Below, in pieces: positions 44,768 through 53,540 of a DNA stretch of 64,000 nucleotides. Each line of letters starts with the position of its first letter. The first letter of the stretch is position 1. Below the pieces are notes generated by a model. It was not told the origin of the DNA and made no database searches. It saw only the letters and a list, made by a program, of their open reading frames with translations. Where the stretch lies: contig NZ_JHZF01000011.1 in assembly GCF_000688295.1 (NCBI RefSeq), forward strand, positions 1,793,215-1,857,214, read 5' to 3'. The stretch comes from Pseudooceanicola nanhaiensis DSM 18065. GTDB lineage: Bacteria > Pseudomonadota > Alphaproteobacteria > Rhodobacterales > Rhodobacteraceae. Position numbers and translations under genes: made by a program.

Positions 44768-45430
44768 ATGTTCAAACGTATCGCCTTCGCCTCCACGATC
44801 GGCATGCTCACCGCGACGACCGCGCTTGCGGCAACCGATGCCACCGCCACCACCGACCTCAACCTGCGTGCAGGCCCCGGGCCGGCAGCCGAGATCATCA
44901 GCGTGATCCCGGGCGAAGCCATGGTCTCCGTCTCGGAATGCGCTTCGAACAGCCAGTGGTGCAAGGTCTCCTACGAAGGTCAGGAAGGCTGGGCCTACGG
45001 CGCCTACCTGAACGCCTCGATGGAAGGCGCAGCCGACCCGGTCGTCGTCTACGACAACCGTGAGGCGCTTTCGATCCAGACCGTCGAGGTCGAGGACAAG
45101 GAAGCCGAAGTGGGCGGCGCGCTCGCAGGCGGCACCATGGGCGGCATCCTGGCGCTCGCAGCCGCCGGTGGCCCCGCCACGATCGCGGCCGCGGTCGGCG
45201 CCGGCCTGTTCACCGGCGCCCTGACCGCCGACGAAGAGAAGGTCGTGACCTACGTGCAGCAGAACCCGGTCGAGCCGGTCTACGTGCAGGGTGAAGTCGT
45301 CCGTGGCGTCGTCGTCCCGCAGGAAGTCCAGCTGCAGGCGATCCCGGAAAGCGACTACCAGTACGTCTACCTGAACGGCGTGCCGGTCGTGGTGAACGCT
45401 GACCGCCAGGTGGTGACCGTGGTCCGGTAA
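44768..45430 (+). CDS. secreted SH3-domain protein with DUF1236-like C-terminus
   Basis: A 220-residue exported protein: signal peptide MFKRIAFASTIGMLTATTALA, a bacterial SH3 domain (TDLNLRAGPGPAAEIISVIPGEAMVSVSEC...WCKVSYEGQEGWAYGAYL, residues about 28-80), a Gly/Ala-rich hydrophobic segment near 115-157 resembling a glycine-zipper, and a DUF1236-like end YQYVYLNGVPVVVNADRQVVTVV. Probably periplasmic or envelope-bound; function unknown. AAGGAT precedes the ATG. Three strong hairpins follow the stop. Confidence 0.82.
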   Translation: MFKRIAFASTIGMLTATTALAATDATATTDLNLRAGPGPAAEIISVIPGEAMVSVSECASNSQWCKVSYEGQEGWAYGAYLNASMEGAADPVVVYDNREALSIQTVEVEDKEAEVGGALAGGTMGGILALAAAGGPATIAAAVGAGLFTGALTADEEKVVTYVQQNPVEPVYVQGEVVRGVVVPQEVQLQAIPESDYQYVYLNGVPVVVNADRQVVTVVR

Positions 45431-45443
45431 CGATCCGGATTAC

Positions 45444-45525
45444 CGGGTGGCTGTCCCTGTCCCTGCCACCCGTGCCCGGGAATGTCTTCCCGGGCAGTGC
45501 GGCCCGTCCCTTTTGGGGCGGGCCG
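45444..45525. terminator. three tandem hairpins between convergent genes
   Basis: CGGGTGGC/GCCACCCG (45444-45472), GCCCGGGAA/TTCCCGGGC (45474-45495, loop TGTC), and CGGCCCGTCCC/GGGGCGGGCCG (45500-45525, loop TTTT). All stems are perfect apart from one G-T pair in the third. Placed between the SH3 gene and the stop of ychF, they probably end transcription from both sides. Confidence 0.7.
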
Positions 45526-45551
45526 TCGACGTTTCGGCCATGCGCCCCCCG

Positions 45552-46649
45552 TCAGGTGTTGAAGAGGAAGTGCATCACATCGCCGTCCTTGACGATGTAG
45601 CTCTTGCCCTCGGCCCGCATCTTGCCGGCTTCCTTCGCCCCCTGCTCGCCCTTGCCGGCGACGTAATCCTCGTAGGCGATGGTCTCGGCGCGGATGAAAC
45701 CCTTCTCGAAATCGCCATGGATCACACCGGCCGCCTGCGGCGCGGCCGTGCCCTTGCGGATGGTCCAGGCGCGCGCCTCCTTCGGGCCGACGGTGAAATA
45801 GGTCTCGAGGTGCAAAAGCTCGTAGCCCGCGCGGATCAGCCGGTCGAGGCCGGGTTCCTCGAGCCCCATCTCGGAGAGGAACATCTCGGCCTCCTCGGCG
45901 TCGAGCTGGCTGATCTCCTCCTCGATCCGGGCCGAGATGACGACATGGCCCGCCCCCTGCTCCGCCGCCATCTTCGCGACCGCCTCCGAGAAGGCGTTGC
46001 CGTTGGCCGCGTCCTCTTCCGCCACGTTGCACACGTAGAGCACCGGCTTCGTGGTGATGAGCTGGAGCCCCTTCCACGCCTTCGCGTCCTCGGCATCGAC
46101 CGCGACGGTGCGGGCGGGGTTGCCCTCTTCCAGCGCGGCCTGCGCGGCGGCGAGCAGCCGGTCCTGCTGCTGCGCTTCCTTGTCGTTGCCCTTGAGCTTG
46201 CGGACGAGGTTCGCCCGGCGCTTCTCGATCGACTCGAGGTCCGAGAGCATGAGTTCCGTCTCGATCACCTCGGCATCGGCGACCGGATCGACCCGCCCCT
46301 CCACATGGGTGATGTCGCCGTCCTCGAAGCAGCGCAGCACGTGGGCGATGGCGTCGGTCTCGCGGATGTTGGCCAGGAACTGGTTGCCGAGGCCCTCGCC
46401 CTTGGACGCGCCCTTCACCAGCCCCGCGATGTCGACGAAGGTCATCCGGGTGGGGATGATGCTCGCCGATTTCGCGATCCCCGCCAGCGTGTCGAGCCGC
46501 GCGTCCGGCACGTTCACCTCGCCCACGTTGGGCTCGATGGTGCAGAACGGGAAGTTCGCCGCCTGCGCCGCGGCGGTCTTCGTCAGCGCGTTGAACAGGG
46601 TCGACTTGCCGACGTTCGGCAGACCGACGATACCCATTCTGAAACCCAT
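45552..46649 (-). CDS. ychF: redox-regulated ATPase YchF (Obg/OLA1-type P-loop protein)
   Basis: A 365-residue YchF: P-loop GLPNVGKST near residues 8-16, G2/G3 region [13 protein letters not shown] and [22 protein letters not shown] near 65-87, the altered NxxE specificity motif in VCNVAEED that gives ATP over GTP preference, and a C-terminal TGS domain ending VMHFLFN. Binds ribosomes and is linked to stress responses. A TTGACC/CTAGAT promoter lies 40-70 nt upstream. Confidence 0.96.
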   Translation of the reverse strand: MGFRMGIVGLPNVGKSTLFNALTKTAAAQAANFPFCTIEPNVGEVNVPDARLDTLAGIAKSASIIPTRMTFVDIAGLVKGASKGEGLGNQFLANIRETDAIAHVLRCFEDGDITHVEGRVDPVADAEVIETELMLSDLESIEKRRANLVRKLKGNDKEAQQQDRLLAAAQAALEEGNPARTVAVDAEDAKAWKGLQLITTKPVLYVCNVAEEDAANGNAFSEAVAKMAAEQGAGHVVISARIEEEISQLDAEEAEMFLSEMGLEEPGLDRLIRAGYELLHLETYFTVGPKEARAWTIRKGTAAPQAAGVIHGDFEKGFIRAETIAYEDYVAGKGEQGAKEAGKMRAEGKSYIVKDGDVMHFLFNT

Positions 46650-46687
46650 GGCAGACCTCTCTCGACACGTTGGGGAATTGCGCGCGC

Positions 46688-46716
46688 ATCTAGGGTGAGG
46701 GGGGTGCCGCGGTCAA
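46688..46716 (-). promoter_or_regulatory. candidate ychF promoter
   Basis: On the minus strand TTGACC (46716-46711), 17 nt, CTAGAT (46693-46688), about 40 nt before the ychF start. Confidence 0.5.
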
Positions 46717-46811
46717 GCCCCGCGGGCCCCATGCCCCTTGACCAGCAAGAAAGCCGCTGCCCTGGTTGTGGCGCGGCGCCCGTCCCCGGCGTGGCACCGG
46801 AGGATATCGCC

Positions 46812-47234
46812 ATGCAACCCATCGTCTACCTCTTCTTTCCCGGCACCTGCGCCGAGGCCATGCGCTTCTACGCCGCCACCTTCGGCTCGGAGGAGCCCGA
46901 GATCCTCGCCGTCGGCACCATGCCGCCCGAGGTCCGCTCCCGGATGCCGCCGATGGAGGACGAGACGGTGATGCATGCCGCGCTGAAGGTCGGCGCCGGG
47001 TGGATCTACGCCAGCGACGACATGACCTCGGAAACCCCGGCGATGGCGGGCTGCAACATCTCGGTTTCCTTCCCGACGCTGGAAGAGGCGCACCGGGTCT
47101 TCGCCGTGCTCGCCGAGGGCGGCGAGGTCCGGATGCCGCTCGAGCCCACCTTCTTCGCCCCCGCCTTCGGCTCGCTCACCGACCGCTACGGCACGCGCTG
47201 GATGATCATGGCAGACGAGCCCGAGGCCGCGTGA
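46812..47234 (+). CDS. VOC-fold PhnB-like protein (first of a pair)
   Basis: A 140-residue protein of the PhnB/3-demethylubiquinone-methyltransferase-like VOC group: PIVYLFFPGTCAEAMRFYAATFGSEEPEIL near residues 3-32, HAALKVGAGWIYASDD near 55-70, and the C-terminal FFAPAFGSLTDRYGTRWMIM. Such proteins are usually dimeric and of unknown function. GGAGG 8 nt before the ATG sets the start. Shares one base with the next gene (TGATG). Confidence 0.83.
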   Translation: MQPIVYLFFPGTCAEAMRFYAATFGSEEPEILAVGTMPPEVRSRMPPMEDETVMHAALKVGAGWIYASDDMTSETPAMAGCNISVSFPTLEEAHRVFAVLAEGGEVRMPLEPTFFAPAFGSLTDRYGTRWMIMADEPEAA

Positions 47235-47659
47235 TGCCGACGATCCCCTATCTCCACTTCCAGAACGGTGAATGCGGCGAGGCGCTCGCGTTCTACAGGG
47301 ATGTCTTCGGCGGCACCGACCTTCAGGTCATGCGCTACGGCGACGCCCCGGACGCGCCCGACGACTGGGCATCCGTGCCGCACCTGATCCACGGAGAGCT
47401 CACCATCGGCGACGGCAAGCTGATGGCCTCGGATTTCCCGCCCGGTCTCGAGGGCGATCCGCAGAAGGCGGTCTCGGTCATGCAATCGGCCCCGGACGTG
47501 GAAACCGCGCAGCGCTGGTTCGCCGCGCTCCTTCAGGACGGCGACGTGATCCAGGAGATGGCGGCGAACTTCTTCTCGCCCGCCTTCGGCATGGTGCGCG
47601 ATCGCTACGGCACCCACTGGATGATCTCCGCCATGCCCTCCGAGGCCCCGGACGCTTGA
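47234..47659 (+). CDS. VOC-fold PhnB-like protein (second of a pair)
   Basis: A 141-residue PhnB-like protein: [34 protein letters not shown] near residues 4-37, [15 protein letters not shown] near 54-68, [20 protein letters not shown] near 112-131. Similar in layout to its upstream neighbour but clearly diverged, so an old duplication or two independent family members. Start codon overlaps the upstream stop by one base, implying coupled translation and perhaps a heterodimer. Confidence 0.83.
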   Translation: MPTIPYLHFQNGECGEALAFYRDVFGGTDLQVMRYGDAPDAPDDWASVPHLIHGELTIGDGKLMASDFPPGLEGDPQKAVSVMQSAPDVETAQRWFAALLQDGDVIQEMAANFFSPAFGMVRDRYGTHWMISAMPSEAPDA

Positions 47660-47711
47660 TCTTTGCCCTCCGATGCGGCACTCCGGCCCGGATTGCATGA
47701 CGGAGGGGCCG

Positions 47712-48503
47712 ATGAGCCGTATCGACGACCTGTTCACCCGGCTCCGGGCCGAGAAGCGCAAGGCCTTCGTCGCCTACGTGATGGCGGGCGATCCGGACAT
47801 CGAACGGTCCTCCGAGCTGCTGGCGGGCCTGCCGGGCGCGGGGGTCGACATCATCGAGCTGGGCGTGCCCTTCACCGACCCGATGGCCGACGGGCCGACG
47901 ATCCAGCTTGCCGGCCAGCGCGCGCTCGAAGGCGGCATGACGCTGCAGAAGACGCTCGACATGGTCACCGCCTTCCGCGCCGCCGGAAACGAGACGCCGA
48001 TCGTGCTGATGGGCTACTACAACCCGATCTACAACCGCGGCGTCGACCGGTTCCTCGCCGATGCGACGAAGGCGGGCGTCGACGGGCTGATCGTCGTCGA
48101 CCTGCCGCCCGAGGAGGATGACGAGCTCTGCATCCCCGCGCAGGCGGCGGGCCTGAATTTCATCCGCCTCGCGACCCCCACGACCGACGACAAGCGGCTT
48201 CCGGCGGTGCTGAAGAACACCTCCGGCTTCGTCTATTACGTCTCGATCACCGGCATCACCGGCTCGGCCGAGGCGCAGGCCTCCGACGTCGCCCCCGAGG
48301 TCGCGCGGATCAAGGCCGCCACCGACCTGCCGGTCATCGTGGGGTTCGGCATCAAGACGCCGGAGGGCGCCGAGCAGATCGCGGGCGTCGCGGATGGCGC
48401 GGTGGTGGGTTCCGCCATCGTGGCCGAGGCCGCGACCGGCAAGCCGGTGGCCGAGGTGCTCGACTTCGTGCGCAGCCTGGCCGACGGGGCACACCGGGGC
48501 TGA
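47712..48503 (+). CDS. trpA: tryptophan synthase subunit alpha
   Basis: A 263-residue TIM-barrel enzyme that cleaves indole-glycerol phosphate. Catalytic Glu lies in [22 protein letters not shown] near residues 47-68 and Asp in [30 protein letters not shown] near 97-130; the loop SITGITGSA near 180-188 and phosphate-binding [11 protein letters not shown] near 209-219 are present. trpB is not adjacent, which is unusual generally. The ATG at 47712 follows GGAGGGG. A short hairpin CGGGGC/GCCCCG spans the stop codon. Confidence 0.96.
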   Translation: MSRIDDLFTRLRAEKRKAFVAYVMAGDPDIERSSELLAGLPGAGVDIIELGVPFTDPMADGPTIQLAGQRALEGGMTLQKTLDMVTAFRAAGNETPIVLMGYYNPIYNRGVDRFLADATKAGVDGLIVVDLPPEEDDELCIPAQAAGLNFIRLATPTTDDKRLPAVLKNTSGFVYYVSITGITGSAEAQASDVAPEVARIKAATDLPVIVGFGIKTPEGAEQIAGVADGAVVGSAIVAEAATGKPVAEVLDFVRSLADGAHRG

Positions 48504-48520
48504 GCCCCGCCCTTTCCGGA

Positions 48521-48549
48521 TTGACACGGCGCGGCAGAGGCCCCATATG
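48521..48549 (+). promoter_or_regulatory. promoter with long leader for the DEAD-box helicase
   Basis: Perfect TTGACA (48521-48526), 17 nt, CATATG (48544-48549). The next start codon is about 240 nt downstream with no gene between, so the transcript would have a leader of roughly 235 nt. Confidence 0.5.
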
Positions 48550-48791
48550 CGGTTTCGTGCCGATACTGCCGCGTGAGCAGATCAGCCCGGCCCCCAAGGG
48601 GCCACGCCGGCACATCTTCTCAACAGGTTCCCAATTCACGCGGGGGTCCGGTGTCCTGACGGCTTCGGCGGCAATCCGGCCCCGAAGGCGAATTCCGGAC
48701 ACAACCCACGAGTGACGCCCCCGGCCGCAACGCGCCGGGCGCCCGCTTGTCAGCGGCCGGCCATCCTGCCGTCCGCACGAAAGGACGTCTT

Positions 48792-50111
48792 TTGGACTTC
48801 GACATGCTGGGACTGCCGTCCCGCCTCGCCATCAACCTCACCGGGCTCGGGATCACCGAACCCTCCCCGATCCAGAAACAGGCCATCCCGCACGCGATGA
48901 ACGGCCGCGACGTGATGGGCCTCGCCCAGACCGGCACCGGCAAGACCGCGGCCTTCGGCCTGCCCCTGCTCTCCGCCATCATGCGCATGGAGGGCAAGCC
49001 CGAGGCGAAATCGGTGCGCGGCCTGATCCTTGCGCCGACCCGCGAGCTCGCCAAGCAGATCCTCGACAACCTGCGCGCCTATTCCGAGGGCACCTCGGTC
49101 CGCATCGGCCTCGTCGTCGGCGGCGGCTCGATCAACGCGCAGGTCAGCCGGCTCATGCGCGGCACCGACCTGCTGGTCGCGACCCCGGGCCGCCTGATCG
49201 ACCTCCTGGACCGCAAGGCCGTGCGGCTAGACCAGACCCGCTTCCTCGTGCTCGACGAGGCGGACCAGATGCTCGACCTCGGCTTCATCCACGCGCTGCG
49301 CCAGATCGCGCCGCTGCTGCCGAAGGAGCGCCAGACGATGCTGTTCTCGGCCACCATGCCGAAGCAGATGAACGAGATCGCCAGCGCCTACCTGACGGAC
49401 CCGGTCCGCGTCGAAACCGCGCCCCCGGGCAAGCCGGTCGAGAAGATCGACCAATGCGTGCACTTCATCTCGCAGGGCGGCAAGACGGCGCTGCTGATCG
49501 AGCATCTCGGCAAGCACCCGGACGAGGCCGCGCTGGTCTTCGCCCGCACCAAGCACGGGGCCGAACGGCTGATGAAGACGCTGGTCTCGGCCGGTTTCGC
49601 CGCCGCCTCGATCCACGGCAACAAGAGCCAGGGCCAGCGCGACCGTGCGCTGAAGGCGTTCCGCGAAGGCGAGATGAAGGTGCTGGTCGCGACCGACGTC
49701 GCCGCCCGCGGCATCGACATCCCCGAGGTGCGATACGTCTACAACTGGGAACTGCCGAACGTCGCGGACAACTACGTCCACCGCATCGGCCGGACCGCGC
49801 GGGCGGGCCGGGACGGCACCGCGATCGCCTATTGCTCGGAAGCCGAGATGGGCGAACTGCGTGACATCCAGAAGCTGATCGGCCGGCAGCTGCCGGTCGC
49901 CGGCGGCACGCCCTGGGCGCCCTCGGAAGAGATCAAGCCCGCGAAGCGTGGCGGCGGCGGCGGCGGTCGTGGCAAGCCCGGCGGCCAGCGCCGGAGCGGC
50001 GGCGGTGGTGGCGGCGGACGCAAGCCGCAGGGCCACGGCGCACCCAAGTCGCAGGGCAAGCCCTCGGGGCAGCGCAACCGGAACCGGGCGCGGCGGCCCA
50101 AGGCGGCCTGA
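48792..50111 (+). CDS. DEAD-box ATP-dependent RNA helicase (RhlE-like)
   Basis: A 439-residue helicase. Q-motif GITEPSPIQKQAIP near residues 19-32, motif I AQTGTGKT near 45-52, Ia PTRELA, Ib TPGRL, II DEAD near 154-157, III SAT, IV-V LVFARTK and VATDVAARGIDIP, and VI HRIGRTARAG. The last about 65 residues are a Gly/Arg/Lys-rich low-complexity tail, likely RNA-binding. The best start is a TTG at 48792 with AAAGGA 6 nt upstream, beginning LDFDMLGLP; the frame is open further up and an ATG lies 12 nt down. Role in ribosome assembly or cold adaptation is inferred from the family. Confidence 0.92.
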   Translation: MDFDMLGLPSRLAINLTGLGITEPSPIQKQAIPHAMNGRDVMGLAQTGTGKTAAFGLPLLSAIMRMEGKPEAKSVRGLILAPTRELAKQILDNLRAYSEGTSVRIGLVVGGGSINAQVSRLMRGTDLLVATPGRLIDLLDRKAVRLDQTRFLVLDEADQMLDLGFIHALRQIAPLLPKERQTMLFSATMPKQMNEIASAYLTDPVRVETAPPGKPVEKIDQCVHFISQGGKTALLIEHLGKHPDEAALVFARTKHGAERLMKTLVSAGFAAASIHGNKSQGQRDRALKAFREGEMKVLVATDVAARGIDIPEVRYVYNWELPNVADNYVHRIGRTARAGRDGTAIAYCSEAEMGELRDIQKLIGRQLPVAGGTPWAPSEEIKPAKRGGGGGGRGKPGGQRRSGGGGGGGRKPQGHGAPKSQGKPSGQRNRNRARRPKAA

Positions 50112-50160
50112 GGGCGAGAGCCCGATTGATTTCGGAACGGGGGCGGTGTGTCATCAGGGG

Positions 50161-50904
50161 ATGCACCGCCCCCATTCCATTCTGACGGCCCGCCTTGCGG
50201 CCTTCGCCCTGGCGGCCACCGCGGTGGCGCCCCCTGCCCCGGCACGCGACGCGGCCTGCGCGGAGGACGCGATGCTGGTCTTCGACGGATCGAACTCGAT
50301 GTCCGAGATCGGGATGGACGCCACGGCCGCGACCCGGATCGAGGAGGCGCGCCTCGCCGTGGCCCGCGCGATCCCCGACATCGCGCCCTACCGGCGCCTC
50401 GGCCTCGTGGTCTACGGCGCCGGTGCGGAGGCCTGCGCCATCGACCTCCGGTTCGGGCCGAGACCCGGCGCCGGGCCGGCCATCGTCGCGGCGGTGGAGG
50501 CCCTGGAGCCCGGCGGGCTGACCCCGCTCGCAGGGGCAGTGCAGCGGGCGGCCGATGCGCTTGCCTGGCGCGAACGCCCCGGCGTGATCGTCGTGGTCAC
50601 CGACGGGAACGAGACCTGCGGCGGCCGGCCCTGCGCGCTCGGCACGCAGCTTGCGGAGGCGGCGCCGTGGCTGACAGTCCATGTCATCGGCTTCCGGGTC
50701 GAGGTCGATTTCTGGACCTGGAACAACCCCGAGCAGGAGATCGCGACGCCCGAACGCACCGTCGCGCGCTGCCTCGCCGAGAAGACCGGCGGGCTCTTCG
50801 TCACGACCGAGACGGTGGACGAACTGGTCGACGCGCTGCAGGCGACGCTTGGGTGTCCGGTGATCGGTCACGTCACACGACAACGAAAAACGCCCCCGGC
50901 CTGA
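50161..50904 (+). CDS. secreted von Willebrand factor type A domain protein
   Basis: A 247-residue protein with a signal peptide (to about residue 28) and a VWA domain: MIDAS motif DGSNSM near 43-48, Thr in GGLTPLAGAV near 118-127, and Asp in VVTDGNETCGG near 142-152. Cysteine pairs (CAED, CGGRPC, C-terminal LGCP) fit a periplasmic fold. Function unknown; similar proteins act as metal-dependent protein-binding modules. The stop codon lies in the loop of the terminator that ends the opposing ribosomal operon. Confidence 0.8.
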   Translation: MHRPHSILTARLAAFALAATAVAPPAPARDAACAEDAMLVFDGSNSMSEIGMDATAATRIEEARLAVARAIPDIAPYRRLGLVVYGAGAEACAIDLRFGPRPGAGPAIVAAVEALEPGGLTPLAGAVQRAADALAWRERPGVIVVVTDGNETCGGRPCALGTQLAEAAPWLTVHVIGFRVEVDFWTWNNPEQEIATPERTVARCLAEKTGGLFVTTETVDELVDALQATLGCPVIGHVTRQRKTPPA

Positions 50905-50916
50905 GCCGGGGGCGTT
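50889..50916 (-). terminator. Rho-independent terminator of the spc ribosomal genes
   Basis: AACGCCCCCGGC (50889-50900) pairs with GCCGGGGGCGTT (50905-50916), a perfect 12-bp stem. On the minus strand it is followed by TTTTTCG, so it terminates the ribosomal transcript after rpmD. On the plus strand the VWA stop codon is in the loop. Confidence 0.85.
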
Positions 50917-50945
50917 CGTTCATCGACCGTCTGGCCGGGGAAGGC

Positions 50946-51131
50946 TTACGCCTTCTCCTCGACGATCTCGACCAGGTGCGGGATCTTCTTGATCATGCCG
51001 CGCACGGCCGGGGTGTCTTCCAACTCGCGGGTTTTGTGCATCTTGTTCAGGCCGAGACCGATGAGGGTCTGGCGCTGGACCTGCGGGCGGCGGATCGGCG
51101 AGCCGATCTGTTTCACGACGATGGTTGCCAT
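50946..51131 (-). CDS. rpmD: 50S ribosomal protein L30
   Basis: A 61-residue L30: [39 protein letters not shown] is the diagnostic stretch. Last ribosomal gene before the terminator. In most bacteria rplO (L15) and secY follow; here they do not. Gap of 5 nt to rpsE. Confidence 0.97.
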   Translation of the reverse strand: MATIVVKQIGSPIRRPQVQRQTLIGLGLNKMHKTRELEDTPAVRGMIKKIPHLVEIVEEKA

Positions 51132-51136
51132 CTGGA

Positions 51137-51712
51137 TCAGGCCTCCTCGGCCACTTGCGACGATTCCGCCGGCGCGTCTTCACGCTTGGGCAGGATGTCG
51201 GCGACTTTCTTGCCGCGGCGCTGAGCCACCATGCGGGGCGAGCTCTCTTTGGTGAGGCCGTTCAGCGTGGCGCGGATCATGTTGTAGGGGTTCTGCGACC
51301 CGATCGACTTGGCGACCACGTCGTGCACGCCCAGCATCTCGAAGACGGCACGCATCGGACCACCGGCGATGATCCCGGTCCCGTGCGGTGCGGTGCGCAT
51401 CACGACGCGGCCGGCGCCGTGGCGGCCTTCCATGTCGTGGTGCAGGGTGCGGCCCTCGCGCAGCGGCACGCGGATCATCTGGCGCTTCGCCTGCTCGGTC
51501 GCCTTGCGGATGGCCTCGGGGACCTCCTTGGCCTTGCCCTTGCCGAAGCCGACACGGCCCTTCTGGTCGCCGACGACGACGAGAGCGGCGAAGCCGAAGC
51601 GCTTACCACCCTTGACGGTCTTGGAGACACGGTTGATCGCGACGAGGCGATCTGCAAATTCCGGGGCTTCCTCGCGGTCGCGGCGGTCCCGGCGGTTGTC
51701 ATCACGAGCCAT
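51137..51712 (-). CDS. rpsE: 30S ribosomal protein S5
   Basis: A 191-residue S5 with the N-terminal double-stranded-RNA-binding half ([48 protein letters not shown], about residues 25-70) and the S5 C-terminal half ([39 protein letters not shown]). Has a short charged N-terminal extension. Separated from rplR by 180 bp of hairpin-rich spacer, much longer than other gaps in the operon. Confidence 0.98.
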   Translation of the reverse strand: MARDDNRRDRRDREEAPEFADRLVAINRVSKTVKGGKRFGFAALVVVGDQKGRVGFGKGKAKEVPEAIRKATEQAKRQMIRVPLREGRTLHHDMEGRHGAGRVVMRTAPHGTGIIAGGPMRAVFEMLGVHDVVAKSIGSQNPYNMIRATLNGLTKESSPRMVAQRRGKKVADILPKREDAPAESSQVAEEA

Positions 51713-51892
51713 TGGCTCTCCTTTTCACATCATGGGCGGTGGCCGCCCGGTTTGTCCGATCCTTGGTGCGGCGAAGCGCCGCCCGGATCATCGGGGCACG
51801 TTGCGTGCCCTCGGAAGACGAAGCGCGCGCCATACACACGCGCGCCCCGCAGGTTCAGGTGTCGGGTGCGCGCTCTGCACGCACCGGCCCAC
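51713..51892. other. hairpin-rich 180-bp spacer between L18 and S5
   Basis: Holds four perfect stems: GGGCGG/CCGCCC (51734-51748), GCGGCG/CGCCGC (51768-51782), GGGCACG/CGTGCCC (51794-51810) and GCGCGCG/CGCGCGC (51823-51845). No gene is visible. It could contain processing sites, a regulatory structure or a promoter for rpsE-rpmD. Confidence 0.6.
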
Positions 51893-52252
51893 TCAGATCT
51901 TCAGCCCGCCTTCACGCGCGGCGTCGGCCAGAGCCTTCACCTTGCCGTGGAACAGGAAACCGCCGCGGTCGAAGTAGGCTTCGTCCACGCCCGCTTTCTT
52001 GGCGCGTTCGGCGATCGCGGCACCCACCTTCTGGGCGGCCTCGATGTTGTTCTTGCCGACGACGCCGAGGTCCTTCTCGAGAGAGGAGGCCGCGGCCACG
52101 GTCACCCCCTGCACATCGTCGATGAGCTGGGCGCTGATGTTCTTGTTGGAGCGGTGCACCGACAGCCGAAGACGGCCGGCGTTCACCGCGCGGAGCTTGT
52201 TCCGGTTGCGCAGGCGGCGCTTCAGGAACAGTTGACGTTTGCTGCTTGCCAT
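51893..52252 (-). CDS. rplR: 50S ribosomal protein L18
   Basis: A 119-residue L18, binding 5S r[21 protein letters not shown] (basic N-terminus), [20 protein letters not shown] near 28-47, and the C-terminal [26 protein letters not shown] are diagnostic. Start at 52252 (MASSKRQ), 11 nt after rplF. The frame is open upstream through rplF, without meaning. Confidence 0.97.
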   Translation of the reverse strand: MASSKRQLFLKRRLRNRNKLRAVNAGRLRLSVHRSNKNISAQLIDDVQGVTVAAASSLEKDLGVVGKNNIEAAQKVGAAIAERAKKAGVDEAYFDRGGFLFHGKVKALADAAREGGLKI

Positions 52253-52263
52253 GTTCGCCGTCC

Positions 52264-52797
52264 TTACTTCTTCTTGCCTTCCTTGCGGAAGATGTACTCG
52301 TCCTTGTACTTGATCCCCTTGCCCTTGTAGGGCTCGGGCGCACGCCATTCGCGGATGTTTGCCGCGACCTGGCCGACGAGTTGCGGGTCGGATCCCTCGA
52401 TCACGATCTCGGTCTGCTTCGGGGTCGTCACGGTGACGCCCGCCGGCACTTCGAAATCGACATCGTGCGAGTAGCCGAGGTTCAGCTTCAGGGTGTTGCC
52501 CTGCATCTGCGCCCGGTAACCCACGCCGTTGATCTCGAGCTCCTTCTTGAAGCCGCTCGAGACGCCCTGGACCATGTTCGCGACCATCGTGCGGCTCATG
52601 CCCCACTGCTGGAGCGCGCGCTTGGACTTGCCGCGCGGCGTGACCGTGACGGTGTTGTCCTCGATCTTGATCGTGACGTCGTCGGTCGCGGTGAAGCTGT
52701 GGGAGCCTTTCGGCCCTTTGACTTCCACCGTCTGGCCCGACATGGACGCGGAGACGCCGGACGGCAGTTCGACGGGTTTCTTGCCAATACGAGACAT
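52264..52797 (-). CDS. rplF: 50S ribosomal protein L6
   Basis: A 177-residue L6 starting [15 protein letters not shown], with the two repeated L6 domains and the C-terminal signature [31 protein letters not shown] lies before the ATG at 52797; the longer open frame upstream overlaps rpsH and is not used. Confidence 0.98.
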   Translation of the reverse strand: MSRIGKKPVELPSGVSASMSGQTVEVKGPKGSHSFTATDDVTIKIEDNTVTVTPRGKSKRALQQWGMSRTMVANMVQGVSSGFKKELEINGVGYRAQMQGNTLKLNLGYSHDVDFEVPAGVTVTTPKQTEIVIEGSDPQLVGQVAANIREWRAPEPYKGKGIKYKDEYIFRKEGKKK

Positions 52798-52807
52798 AGG
52801 ACCCTCC

Positions 52808-53200
52808 TTAGAATACCGTGCAGAGCACCTCACCGCCGACATTGGCGGAGCGGGCTGCTGCATCCGACATCACGCCCTTGGACGTGCTGACAATCGACAC
52901 GCCCAGGCCCTGACGGACCGAGGGGATGTCCTTGACGCTCATGTAGACGCGGCGGCCGGGGGTCGAAACCCGCTTGACCTCGCGAATGACGGGGGCGCCA
53001 TCGAAGTATTTCAGGCTGATCTCGAGGGTCGGGTGACCGTTCTTGTCCGTGCCCGTCTCGTAGCCGCGGATGTAGCCTTCGTCCGCCAGCACGTCCAGCA
53101 CCCAGGCGCGCAGCTTGGAGGCCGGCGTGGAGACGGTGGACTTGCCGCGCAGCTGGCTGTTGCGGATGCGGGTGAGCATATCGCCGATAGGATCGTTCAT
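52808..53200 (-). CDS. rpsH: 30S ribosomal protein S8
   Basis: A 130-residue S8, binding 16S rRNA helix 21 and often the spc-operon autoregulator. [19 protein letters not shown] at the N-terminus and the C-terminal [30 protein letters not shown] match the family. I did not recognise an S8-binding leader copy nearby. Confidence 0.98.
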   Translation of the reverse strand: MNDPIGDMLTRIRNSQLRGKSTVSTPASKLRAWVLDVLADEGYIRGYETGTDKNGHPTLEISLKYFDGAPVIREVKRVSTPGRRVYMSVKDIPSVRQGLGVSIVSTSKGVMSDAAARSANVGGEVLCTVF

Positions 53201-53213
53201 ATCTCTGCCCTCC

Positions 53214-53519
53214 TTACCAGCTGGATTTCACGAGGCCGGGGATCTGGCCGTTCGAGCCAAGCTCCCGCAGCATGATCCGGGACACCTTGAGCTTACGGTA
53301 GTAAGCGTGCGGGCGGCCGGTCAGCTGGCAGCGGTTGTGAAGACGGGTCGGGGACGAGTTGCGGGGCAGCTCGGCCAGCTTCATGGAGGCGCGGAAACGC
53401 TCTTCCATCGGCTTCGACTGGTCATTGACGATTTCTTTAAGCGCTTCACGCTTGGCGGCGTATTTCTTCACCAGCCGTTCGCGTTTCTTTTCGCGCTCGA
53501 TCATGGATTTTTTAGCCAT
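53214..53519 (-). CDS. rpsN: 30S ribosomal protein S14
   Basis: A 101-residue S14 of the long, zinc-free type (no CxxC pair; a single Cys in [30 protein letters not shown]). Located between rplE and rpsH as usual. Confidence 0.98.
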   Translation of the reverse strand: MAKKSMIEREKKRERLVKKYAAKREALKEIVNDQSKPMEERFRASMKLAELPRNSSPTRLHNRCQLTGRPHAYYRKLKVSRIMLRELGSNGQIPGLVKSSW

Positions 53520-53540
53520 ATCAATCTCTCCTTGGCGCGA

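Noticed and set aside
46812..47659. Recent tandem duplication of the two PhnB-like genes
   Set aside because: The proteins share only family motifs; the DNA shows no extended identity.
49940..50111. Repetitive Gly-coding sequence at the end of the helicase gene, considered as a DNA repeat or CRISPR-like array
   Set aside because: It is an in-frame low-complexity RNA-binding tail typical of DEAD-box proteins, without regular repeat-spacer units.
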